Notes under the pieces: model-generated
The model's input: the letters and a program-made list of their open reading frames with translations, nothing else
What the model was told of the DNA's origin: nothing
The model's database searches: none
NCBI GenBank assembly: GCA_019916065.1
Contig: CM034239.1
Span: forward strand, 31,892,419 to 31,956,418
Length of the DNA: 64,000 nt
Origin: Vitellaria paradoxa
Taxonomy: Eukaryota > Streptophyta > Magnoliopsida > Ericales > Sapotaceae
Direction: 5' to 3'
Translations under genes and position numbers: made by a program
In this document: positions 24,524 to 36,600 of the stretch, in pieces
Layout: the number at the start of each line of letters is the position of its first letter
How positions within the stretch are numbered: position 1 is the stretch's first letter

Positions 24524-26425
24524 ATATAGAGGTTGAAAAAATTGAAGGGAATTTTATTTTATTGGCTTGTTGTTATTGTTATCTTTATGATTGTCTTTAT
24601 TATTATTTCTACCTTGAAAAGATATGGGAATTCGGAAGGAGGGAGAAAAAAAGGAAAGTAAGAAATAGGAAAGAGAAGAGAAAGGAAAATAGAGTGAAAT
24701 GATGAAATATAAATTTATATTGAAAAGAAGGAATCAAAGGAGAAATTATAGGCAGAGATATATTTGTTATATTTAGTTTAATTTTATATTTTTATAATAC
24801 CTAGTATTATATTAGTGTGATTTTATAGAAGAAATAAAGGAGAATTTTATTATTATTCTTATTGTTGCTATTATTATTATTACTCTATATTGGAACATTA
24901 TGAGTATTCAGAGAAAAAAATAGTACAGTGGCTTAAAAAGAGGAAGAGATTATAAATAGGAGTTATGTTTATTTTTTACTTACTTGATTTTGGATAATTA
25001 ATTATTATGGTTAACATGGTAAATTATGGTTAGAATTTGAGTAATATTAGCATGAATAAATAATAAATTTATGTATATTAGAGAATTAATTAAAAAGGGA
25101 ACGGTCAAATTAGAACTTAAAAAGGGTTTGTGATTTAATTATTTGTTATAATTAATTATTTAATAACAATACATCTGGATTTAATTGTTTTTATATTAGC
25201 ATGGTTAATGTTTTATTGTAATGCATCTAGTGTTGTATTACGGGATAAATTATACTTTGGTGCGAAAAGTTGCGAAATGTACTTTAATTACTTGTTTGGC
25301 AACATTTTCATTTACTTTGTCTTATTTACGGTATTTTATTTGATTAAATAGCTTAGTATAATTACATGATTCAAGTTGAAAGCTGCAAACGAGATTTAAG
25401 AAGGAATAAAAAAAAAATGATGAAAAGTAATGATTCAATAAAGTGAAAGTCCGATATGGGATATGTTATGATCATTAAAATAATTTGTTAAATTTGCTAA
25501 TGATAAATTGTGATAAGGAATGCCTGATGAAAAGGAAAATGGGATAAATATTTAAAATTCTAAGAGTGGATATGTGGTGTGTGTGGGGGGGTGGGTGCAT
25601 AGTATTTGTATATATTATGGAGAAAACAGGAAGGGTCATGAGATACTCTTAGGTTGAAATACTTAAATTTGTACAGGGTAGGTTTTAATGCCAAATATCA
25701 TGTGATTCATCTTTTGACCTATAAATCCAATGAGAGGATAAGGGAGGTGCGCATGTGTGTGGTGTGTGTCTTTATGTGGTGTAATTAAAAGATAGATGAA
25801 AACGGATAATGAATCAATAATGAAATGCCAAAGAAAATTAACAAAAAGAAATGGATGTTGTGAAAACATGAATAAGAATGTAATAAGGAAAAAAATAAGA
25901 TAAGGTTTTACCTTGAGAGTTAATTACAGTAAAGTTAGACTAGCTAAGTTAGGATTAGAGTAGCACAGCGGAAATGTGGATTCGTAGGACTAGGAATTTT
26001 GATTCTATTATTATATTTATTGTTTAACATGTTTATTTTAATATCTTGTTCATATTAGAAGCATGATAGGACATAGTTTGTATGTTTGCATGCAAGTGGA
26101 CACATGGGAATTAGTGCTCATTTCCCTATAGTCTATCTTGTAGGTTTAGAGTTGGGTCTACTGAGGAAAGAGAGTCAATTTATTTAGCAAATTGTGTTTG
26201 AGTCAAGTATTAATAGCCTGGCTATGACGAAGGCTGTTGCTTGTACTTATTCTTTTAATATTCTAATAAAAAATTTTCTAGTATTTTATTTTAAATGTTT
26301 GCTCTAAGTCCAGTTAGTTGCTCTGATCCAAGGGTCGGGTTTAAATTATAGTTGCAATGGTTTGGATAATTTAAGAAAAAAAAAATTAACTCACCCCTTG
26401 GGTCTCCAAAACTCAGGGTATGACA
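24524..26425 (+). other. LTR remnant ending GGGTATGACA, no gene
   Basis: AT-rich. It carries phrases shared with other LTR remnants in the window (CTCTTAGGTTGAAAT at about 25645; CATTTCCCTATAGTC at about 26128) and ends CTCAGGGTATGACA at 26425. The start of the LTR is not visible, and it may be split by the CACTA-like element. Confidence 0.4.
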
Positions 26426-26456
26426 AAAACACTGAAATTTAAATAAAAACCAATTA

Positions 26457-27535
26457 TGTCATGTGCGCAGCGTCTACATAGGCCAGATAGAAAATTGTCC
26501 GCACGGGCTGGCTAGGAAACCGTCTAAACGGTCGTCTGTAGGAGAGAACAAAGACAACATCTAGACAGTCATCTGAACATCAAACTATCCATATGGCCCT
26601 GCATATGGTTGATGTCCAACAACTCATGAGCTAAACTTTGTTCCATTTCCCCATTTCAATACTTAAACTAAATCCATTTCTTTTGAATTTCTTATTAAAA
26701 TAAGTTTAATTTCACCTTAAATATGTTATAAAAGATCCTACATCATTAGTTTTACCATATCATAATCCAATTTCAATTTTATTTCCATTATCTTCTTCAT
26801 ATATCTATATGGACAGCAAAGCATCAATTCAACAAATTACATTCAAATACTATCAATTAACCACTTCATAATGCTTAGTAAGGTAGAACAAGTCAATATT
26901 AATTATTCGTATCTCAAGTTTGCTTCGATTGAAGGAGAATTGAAAGGTCGAATGAAGAAAAACCACACCCGACAACTCATTATTTAAATCAAACTCCCAC
27001 TCTGATTTATAATCTGAAAGGAGCTAACTCCTCAGTCCTTATTCCCTCATAATACTCTAGAAAACCCAAAAAAAAAAAAAAAAATGAATAGAAGAAAAGC
27101 AAAAAGAGAAAAAAATAAGTTTTATTAGAACAATCATCTGTACATACATATGCATATATATACACATATATGCCATACCATTACAAATTAATAGCTATCT
27201 AAGCTAAGGAAGCTAAGGTTGAGGTTAGGGCGGTAGTCGATGGTGACCCCAGTTTGGTCACCAGCCTAGGTGAGCGGTAACAATAAAAGTTGCAGAAACC
27301 CACCTAAGTAAGAAAAGTATTTGCCGATGGACTATCCAAATAGTGGTCTAAACACTCCAAGTCAGAAACTCTAAATTACCCTTGACCAATACCGAGCAAC
27401 CGAGACTCCACTTGCATCACATCAATCACACAAATCATTGTATTAACAATAATAAAATATTTTATGAATAAAATAATAACAAAATATTTTATAATTAAAA
27501 TAACATGTATCAAAAGTATGGGCCGTTATGTTACA
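26457..27535 (-). mobile_element. Probable solo LTR, 1.08 kb
   Basis: On the minus strand it starts TGTAACATAACGGCCC and ends GCGCACATGACA, i.e. TG...CA ends. The flanks are AATTA (left) and AATTT (right), a 4-of-5 match. The inside contains no coding domain. The call rests on the ends and the imperfect TSD. Confidence 0.55.
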
Positions 27536-27540
27536 AATTT

Positions 27541-28031
27541 ATTTAAAACCAAAGACTTAAAAAATATATTAGATTATTAATGCATGATAATATTCAAAGC
27601 TATAAGCATGACAAAATCAAAAAATGATTTAAATTTATATTTTAACCAATCAAAATGTGGCAAATCACTTTTGAGTATAATATCTAATTTAAAAATATGA
27701 AATAAAATAAGTTATAAAGAAAATGATTAAAAAACCATTGAAAGTGTGACACATAATTTTAATAATCCTCTAACCTTTTAATAATTATATGTAAAATAAA
27801 TGTGTATCTTTTGAAAATTTTAATAATTTTATCATATAAAAATATGGCTAATTTTTTTATTTCAAAATACTGTTAAAATCCCAATATTGTAATGCATGTA
27901 TTTTTAATCAAACTCTTAATTTATATTACAATTATATTTTAACACGTAATTTTATTATCGTTTAAATTTAAACATTGTAAACTAGATATCTATTATAATT
28001 AATGATTTAAATTTAATTAGTTTAAATTTTA
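27541..28031. repeat. AT-rich dispersed repeat, copy A (left part)
   Basis: Shares long stretches with 44230-45010, for example AACCAATCAAA followed by GTG, TAATATCTAATTTAAAA, and AATTTATATTACAATTATAT. The repeat resumes at 29280-29390 after the MULE and again after 29823. Nature unknown; no coding content. Confidence 0.6.
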
Positions 28032-29279
28032 GGGATAATTGCCTGTATATCCCTTATACTTGGGGTGAAAATCACTTACACCCCTTATATCTCGTTATTA
28101 CGTACTAATATCCTTTGTAATCATGATTAAAGTGCACTAGTGGACGACGTTACGTTAAATGGTAGAAAGGTAGAAGTATTTTCTTATTTTTTGCTACCCT
28201 CTTCTCTGTTCTATATTCTTCTATATTTCTCTCTCAACATAACTTTCACCATTATTAAAAGTTTCAAATAAACAAATTAATACTCATTGACAAAGTGATT
28301 ATAAAAAAACAAATTAATCAAATCTTCATCCCCTCTCTTTCAAAAACTAAGGCTTCATTTGAAGTGCCAAGAAATTCTAAAAAATGTGAAAAATGCTGAA
28401 AAACTCGAAAAATTATTCATATTTTATCTCACTGCACAAATTACGAACCTACAACTTTCTCACTTTATTTCATTTTATCTTACTTTTTGTCACTCCAAAC
28501 GCACCCTAAATAAGAAAATATTGTAGAATATGTAATCATCATTTGTGATTTAAGACGTGAAAAACACACAAAATCTGTACAAAACGCATAACATTTATTT
28601 ATATATATATAACACAAATTAGAGTAGGATTGAAGAATTAGACAAATGAGAAACTCTACTGATTGAAGAGCCCCCAACTCATATGCTAGATCCTAATTCT
28701 GAGCAAAACAACAAACCCAATCCTTAAGATTTCCTCAGCCTCCTGCTCTTCAAAACCATTGATTAAAAAAAAAGGAAAAAAACTAAGAGAATTAGACGTC
28801 TGTAGATGAAAAAATAAGACTTTGGTAAAGATTTAATCAGACACAGTTTGGATTTCTTGAGAGATTGAAGTTTCTTTTATATATGTGCATACATTGCATC
28901 TATATATTTGTATGTATATGTGACTGTTATACCTAAAAACCTTAACCTTAGGTTGCTGTGATTTCATGGGTGGGTTGGATCCTAAGAGAATCGAGTTGGA
29001 GGGAAAGTAGTCAATGAGAGGGGAGATCTTGTTGGGGAATTCTTATTTGAGAGGATCGAAGCTAAATGTCATGCTAGTACAGAGGCTTGGAAGATGAGAG
29101 CGAAAGGTATTTTTGTCCGTTTATCCTTTTTTTTTTTTAGTTGGATATTCATCATTTACAGTTTTTGTATACGTGTATCACACATCGTTAACTTTACATG
29201 AAATATTAGTGCATAATAACAAGGTACATAGGATGTAAGTGATTTTCACCCTAAATACAGGGGTATAAAGGCATACCCC
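28032..29279. mobile_element. Non-autonomous MULE-type element, 9-bp TSD TAAATTTTA
   Basis: Terminal inverted repeats of about 95 bp. The left starts GGGATAATTGCCTGTA and the right, inverted, starts GGGGTATGCCTTTATACC. Both then run through GGGTGAAAATCACTTACA and TTGTTATTA-type blocks. The 9-bp sequence TAAATTTTA stands on both sides (28023-28031 and 29280-29288), as expected for Mutator-like elements. No transposase is present. A Tourist-like MITE is nested inside. Confidence 0.8.
28351..28506. mobile_element. Tourist-like MITE, TSD TAA
   Basis: 156 bp with ends GGCTTCATTTGAAGTG and (inverted) GGGTGCGTTTGGAGTGAC, flanked by TAA. Same family as 35447-35583, which has the conserved block GTGAGATAAA and the same ends. 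The TAA duplication fits PIF/Harbinger-type MITEs. Confidence 0.7.
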
Positions 29280-29399
29280 TAAATTTTAATATGAAAGATC
29301 TAATGAAAGTGTGTCATGTCATTGTTGCCATTTAAATTTAAACATTTAAAATCAAGTATTTAATACAATTAGAGTTGAACATCATTTCCATATTTAAAA

Positions 29400-29822
29400 G
29401 GATAAATTATACCTATATCTCTTCAACATTTTAGTAATTATACTTATATTCTTTACATTTAAAAATTATACTTACCTCCCTTGTTTTAAAATATTGTTAA
29501 TATTGATCTTTTTCTGTTAAATCAATATTTAAAACATAATAGAGAATGTTAAAGTTACTAAAATTTTAGATATTTTTCTTATTTTACATATCTTTCTCTT
29601 ACATCAAAATTGACTTAGATATGAGAGGAGGAGAGGTAAAATAGGAAAATAACTTAAAATTTTAGTTATGTTTGACCTTTTTTTGGGTTAAATTTTAACG
29701 ATTGATTTAATAAAAGAGGTTAATATTAATAATATTTCAAAAATAAAATAGATAAATTTTAAATGTTAAGGGTTGTAATTATAATTACTCTAATGTTGAG
29801 CGGAAGCAAGTGTAATTCACTT
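29400..29822. mobile_element. MULE-type MITE, 9-bp TSD TATTTAAAA
   Basis: 423 bp. Long inverted repeats of about 130 bp start GGATAAATTATACC on the left and AAGTGAATTACACTTG on the right (inverted). They share TAATTATA and ACATTTAAAA blocks. The flanks are TATTTAAAA on both sides (29391-29399 and 29823-29831). It encodes no protein. Confidence 0.75.
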
Positions 29823-29831
29823 TATTTAAAA

Positions 29832-30688
29832 TCAATTAGCTTAAATCTTAAGATGTAAGATTCATTGGCATTATGATAGGTCATTAAATTCAAAATTTAA
29901 TATTCAAACTATTTTAAATTAACTTTTAAATCAATCATATAGAAAGGCCACATGTTATTTTTAAATTTAAAAATTAAAAAGTTGAGAAATTAAATTTAAC
30001 ACCTAGACTTCAAAGGTATTAAAACCAAGACTTATAATATATATAATAAAAATAACCATATGGAAGATGGAGGAAGTAACTCTTTTATGAAGACAAAAGA
30101 AAAAGTAATTCACAATATATTTGTACCTTGTATAACTCTTATCGAAATACAAAAATTAAATTTTCTTTTATTTAATTTTTTTATATGTTCCATCATCTTT
30201 TTTTTTTTTTTTTTTCCCCACCTCCATGCCAGAATTTTATGGGTTAGCATGTCAGGGCTGGGTAATAAAGCAATCTTACGGGAATCGAAATATGACCCGA
30301 ATCCAATAACGAACTTCCCTTCACTGGCCCTTCCCATTTCCCAAAATGCCGAGCGAGCCACTATTAGCGGATCTAAATTGCTATTACGGATCAATTTGGA
30401 CTGAAGCGATACATACGGAACTCAAGGGCCCATCGACGGCAACCGTGTACGTCGGAGACACCACCAACGTTTGGCCTTCAGTCTCCACGATTTCAATTTC
30501 TCCGCCTACTCTTGGCCGGCCCTAATATCTGACCCATCCACCCATCACGCTACCGCCACCCTACTACAGCCACATCCACCTTCCATGCTTCGGCCAAGGA
30601 TTTCCCAACGGCGCTTAGGATTTTAAAGGCACGCCATACGACTGAGACGACGACGGCGAAAATTCATGCTCCCTGCCCTGGGGTGAAA
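29832..30688 (+). promoter_or_regulatory. Upstream region and likely 5' UTR of the ABC1K gene
   Basis: AT-rich up to about 30230, then a clearly more GC-rich stretch (30400-30690) typical of a plant promoter or first exon. A short upstream frame (ATG at 30666, six codons, then TGA) precedes the proposed start at 30689. The two opposed frames over 30060-30400 have no recognisable content. No decisive TATA box was found. Confidence 0.35.
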
Positions 30689-33600
30689 ATGCCGGAGAGT
30701 GTCGTTTGCCTCCCGCGCATCGTAGACTGGATTGCCTCTGATATCTATGGCCATGTCAAGGTCTGTACTACCCCCTAGCTCATAAGAACTCTTTTTCTGG
30801 AATCTATTTCAGTTTTTGGTTAAGATTCTCATAAATTTCGAAATTCATGTGTTGATTGCGCTTCTTAGCTGGCTAATGGGTTTTTGATTACGACTTTATT
30901 TTACTTGTATTTTGGTAATTGCGCTTCATTGATTAAAAATATTTGGAGCATTAGTTTTCTGGGTTGCGCTTCTTTCTCTGCTTGAGGTTCAGTTAGTAAA
31001 CTTAAATTTGAAGTTGCATTTGGAAACAGAATGCAATTATTCCCTCCTTTGATATTGAAATTAAGGGTGGGGGGGGGGGGGGGAGGGAATAACGCTCTTT
31101 AGTTATTTTTTCCCACTCCACATTTCTCTTTTCCATTAAAGCTATTGTGTAGTGGGGCAGCTAATGAAGGAGTGCAAATATCCCACTCATAAAAAAATGG
31201 TTTTTTTTTTTTTAATTATTTGAAGTTCAAATGACATTTTTTAAAACTATTTGTTGAATTCTAACAGTTTAATTACAATGTGACTATTTCTCAACAGTAC
31301 AACATCAAAAGTATATATTTCTTTTAATTAAGTTAATAGGCGGATGCCTTTTCTACAGTTCTATTTCAGAGACTAAATTACTTAGGATTTTAAATATGTA
31401 ATTTTTTTTTTAATATGCTAGCAGTATCTTTCTGTTTGTCTTGTATGTCAAATTTGTAGATTTATTGTGTTTAATTAGCTGCCTAAATTAATGAGGATTA
31501 TCATTTATTAATACCATGAACTCAGTGAAGCTGGCACTTCTTGGTTCTCATAAAATGGCATCCCAAGAATAAGGAGGAAGTCCATTTTCAATCATTATGG
31601 TAATGCTTAAAGATATTACTGATGAGGCTTCTGTGCATACTAGTTCAGGAATAGTATTTGAGGTTCAGTTACTTTTAGGACTTACTTGTCAAACACCATG
31701 AGGGCCCTGAGTTAGTTGGGTACAATATTTCTAATCTGGAAGACACTATGGCTGATTAAATTTTGGTCAGAATGTGAAGTTATATCTCCATTGCCATTAC
31801 TATATAATTCAAACATAGTGTTTTTATCAAACAGCGTAATTTGCATGACATAATAGAAGATACATTAAAATGCAGAGTTTTGGCATTTGGGAATGTTACA
31901 AGGCTTGCATATTCACTGCGCTCGTGCCAGAAGACCAGCTCTTCAGAGATAAATAGTAATGGGACCAAATTCATGGCTGGGCTCCCTTATTCGCTGTGTA
32001 GATTGTATTCGCAGTATAAACTTTCTAATATTGGATTTACTTCACGTAAGTTATGGAAAGCAAAGGGGAGCCTGCATAAGAGTACCATTTCTAATAAGAA
32101 CATCTATGACCTTTCAGCAAGCAATACCATATCACACCATGCTCAGATTGCCTGGAAACGTCTTTCTCAAATTTGTTCCTACACTGGACCAGTTCGGCCA
32201 CCAATAAGTAAGATTGCCTGTGCAGTGAGCCTTGCATTAACCCGATCAGAAGTGATAGCTCCTGGTGTTTTTGCCCTTCTCATTGGAGAGCTAGCTTTGA
32301 CTCAAAGAACATGTGCAGAGGCAGAACGCTTTCCAGTGGGAACTACTCTGTACATGCATGCGCAAGATGGGCATGTTTACTTGACTTCATTCTTATACTC
32401 ACTTGCAGAGGGCTTGATATTGTTCCTCAGAGCTATATATTTAGTAATTTTGTTCTTACCTTGCATGGTTATGGCTCCTTTTGCTGATTGCCTTGGCATT
32501 GAGTTTAGAAAGACATGGCTTCGCATTGTTCATCTTACATTGGAAAAAGCTGGCCCAGCATTTATTAAATGGGGTCAGTGGTCAGCTACTAGGCCCGATC
32601 TCTTTCCCATAGACCTATGTGCTGAGCTTGCAAAACTTCACACAAAGGCACCGGCACATAGCTATGCCTACACTAAAAGAACTATTGAAAGGGCATTTGG
32701 CAGGAAGTTGCCTGAAATTTTTGAAAATTTTGAAGAGGATCCTGTAGCATCTGGAAGTGTTGCTCAAGTTCACCGAGCGACCTTAAAATTCCGATATCCT
32801 GGCCAACAAACTAAGCCCATTCTCGTTGCTGTGAAGGTTAGACATCCAGGTGTTGGTGAAGCAATTAGAAGGGATTTTGTATTAATTAATTTGGTTTCAA
32901 AAATTTCAAGGTTCATGCCCACATTGAAATGGTTGAGACTGGATGAAAGCATACAACAGTTTGCTGTTTTCATGATGTCTCAAGTTGATCTTGCAAGGGA
33001 GGCAGCTAATTTGAGTCGGTTTACTTACAATTTCCGCAGATGGAAGGATGTCTCATTCCCAAAACCTCTATATCCCCTGGTGCATCCTGCTGTTTTAGTA
33101 GAAACATATGAGCATGGTGAAAGTGTGATACACTATGTTGATGAGCTTGAAGGACATCAACGAATGAAAACTGCACTTGCTCACATTGGGACTCATGCAC
33201 TCCTAAAGATGCTACTGGTAGGATTTCCTATGCCATTGCGGGAGTTCTTCTTACATTAAAAGCTATGATATTATCATTGTTGCTGTACTGGTGGAAAATA
33301 GTTTTATTATGTGTGTGTATTTAGTTGAATCAAGCTTATATGTTGCACCATTTATATTATTTTTCACTTCCAAATAAAAATTGTTGCACCATTGACCTTT
33401 GAAAATATCACACACAAGTCCACTTTCTAAGTTATCTGAATGGTACCTGTTATGATCATATCAAGGCTTTCACTTTTGGAAAAGCCTTGGGAACCCCTTT
33501 ATTTGTGTTCTTATCTCTAGAAATTATCATACTTGCCCAAAAAAAAAAAAAAAGAAAATAAAATATAAAAATTTACAAAAAAATTTAATGATTTTTCTGA

Positions 33601-36600
33601 CGAATCTGAGGTCTTATTTACTTTTCCAGGTAGACAATTTTGTTCATGCAGACATGCATCCAGGAAATATTCTTGTTAGAGCATCTCAGGGCAAGGCTTC
33701 AAGTAAAAAGCTATTTAGAGCAAGGCCTCATGTCATTTTCCTTGATGTAGGCATGACTGCTGAACTTTGTCGGAGTGATCGAGTCACTTTATTCGAATTC
33801 TTCAAGGCTGTAGCACTTCGAGATGGTCGCACAGCTGCAGAGTGCACACTTAAATTATCTAAAAATCAGAACTGCCCAAACCCAAAGGCTTTCATTAAGG
33901 TAACTTACAAGTCTTCTATTTTTGTTTCATACATATTGAAGCTTTTATTTTGAATTATTGCAATAGATTACAAAGTTCTATACATGCAGCATTTTCTGAC
34001 AGCCAGTTCAAGTGTTAATGCTTTATCTGCAATAATTCTATTGCGTATACTTTAAGCTTTTAGATTTTCCACAAATTATGTGCTCTTAGATAAATTGGAG
34101 AATGGACATGCAATTTTGGATTTTCTTCAAAGAATTGCATTCCGGACCATGCATTATTCCCTTCTGAACATTTAAATGGTGAATGGGTTGCTTCAAACCT
34201 TCAACGATTATAACAAACAGCAAATGGAATCTTATTTGTAGCCTGTACAATATAGATATTATGTAGGATCTTTTGCTGGAACAGAGGCAGAAACTTTGCA
34301 TTGTCATGTTTGTTGGTGTACTAGTAGCGCTTGTGTTGATACGGTCAGCCACTGTTTAATCTACTTGGAATATACATTAGTGATCATAATTAATTATTTG
34401 GCCTCTTTAGATGCGATGGTTCTAGCCTCAATGATTTTGCAACATCAATTCAAGGCATGATATATATAACTTCAGTTAAAGTGGTGACATTAGTCACCTA
34501 TGCATCAAGCTTCATGTTTTCTGGATGCTGATTGTGCAGGTTGTGAATTGGTACCACTCTGTGACAGCATCAGTATGTGTTATATATTGCTATTTAATTT
34601 TTTCCTTGTACTTGAGGTGGGTTGAGGTGCATGATGCCTAAGACAAAGCCACGAGGACCTATATAACTCCTCCTGGACTTTTCAACTTATGGTGTGTGTA
34701 AATTTTTGCGTGTACATAACTACAGATATTTGTATTTTAAATATATTTTCCTCTGCCCTCTTTTTCATTATCAACAATAAGAACAAACACTACCCACCTT
34801 TCCCTTTCAGACGGTATCCAGCATTTAAGTACTGCATGACAATAGCTCTCTCTCTCTCTCTCTCTCTGGAGTTAAATAAAAAGATTCATTTTCTGAGTTG
34901 TCTTCTTATCAGCCATTTATTTCTTAGAAGTGAACTTACTGGTTTCACAGGAGGTAGAACAAACTTTTAGCTACTGGGGTTCCAGTGAGAGTGGTTTTGT
35001 TCACCCTGCTGACTGCATGCAACAAATGCTCGAGCAAGTTCGGCGTCATAGAGTAAACATTGATGGTGATGTCTGCACTGTAATGGTAACCTTGTTGGTC
35101 CTAGAGGTATTGTTTGGCCTTGCTCTGTTTTTATTTTATTTTTTTAAGAATTAATTATTAAACTATATTTGAGGCTAAGGAGCAAGGATACTGGCATGTA
35201 AATACAACACAGACACGCCGATACGCTAATCTTAAAAGCATCATGACTGGGGGACATAAAATGATGGGGACACCTTAACAAAAATGTGTGTGCATCTTTT
35301 ATTTGTATTTATTTTAAAAAAACTATTTTTAATCAAATTAGAAGTTTTAGGTCCTAAAATTCCTAAAATTAAAAATAATGTAAAATTAAGGGATAAGGAA
35401 TGAATTTATATCAAATTATTCAATTGCAAGTTTTGTTTTTAATTAAGGGTGCGTTTGGAGTGATAAAAAGTGAGATAAAATGCAATAAAGTGAGATAAGT
35501 TATGAATTTGTAATTCGTGCAGTGAGATAAAAAGTGAATAACTTTTAGAGTTTTCATTTTTTTTTGTCACCCCAAACGGAGCCTAAATGTGTTTCAGACA
35601 TCTTAAGGGATGAGCACATCTCTCTCAAGTGTCTTGAAAGTGCACAAATTTTAAAAGGTTAAAAACAATAGTGACGTGACATGTTTAAACAAGTGTCTGG
35701 GCAGACTTGTGTACATATACGCTATGTTCCTAGAAGTGTTTGTGCTTCTTAGTTTGAGGGTATAGTTGTGAAATTTTGTTCTATTATTCCTGTTAAGAAT
35801 TTCTTATAACTTTTGTTGCGCAAAAGAGTTTTAATTTCTAACATTTTTTGTTATGTGACGGCTCCTTCATATGTTACCATTCACACTTTGGGTTATTTAC
35901 TTTTAATTTTTCTAATTTTTGGACTAATGGAACGTGTTGTCACCTAACTTTATGCTTATTCCCATTCTTATAGCTATGTTTGGATGCTTTCTTACTTGTG
36001 AAGGAATTAGTGGATGCTAAGATTAAAAATGGGGGCTGATTTGCAAGTTGGACATTGAGAAATCTTATGATGACGTGCATTGGGATTTTTTGCTTTATGT
36101 CTTGGAGCATACGAGATTTGGCTCAAACATGGGCCGAGGATTCAATGGTGTATTTCAACAGTGAGATTTTTAGTCCTTAAAAATCTGTCTCCTGAGGGTT
36201 TCTTTGCATCTTCTGGGGGTTGAGATAAGGGGATTCTTTATCTCCTCTCTCATTTATTATTATCATGGAAGCATTTAGTCGGCTTATCTTAAGGGTGACT
36301 CAAGTAGGTCATATTAAAGGTTTTAAGGTCGAAGACATTAGGAGTCCCAGAATGGAGATATCACCCTTATGTTTGCTGATGACTCAATAATTTTTTGTGA
36401 TGTGGATGCTTGACAACTAAGGCATTTGATGTGTGTTCTGGAAAACCCAAAATACTTCAACTCTCCTTGTTGAAGGAAACTTATCCTCTAGTTTGGTCAT
36501 TGTCAATCTCAGTGTTCGCAAATCTTCCATCCTGGGGCTTGACCTTCGATTGTTGGTATTCTTTTGCTACAATTTATTTTAGATACTGAATCTGCAGTTG

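Noticed and set aside
30060..30404. Opposed open frames of 114 and 94 codons
   Set aside because: They overlap a T-run, have no known motif and lie in the kinase promoter region; likely chance.
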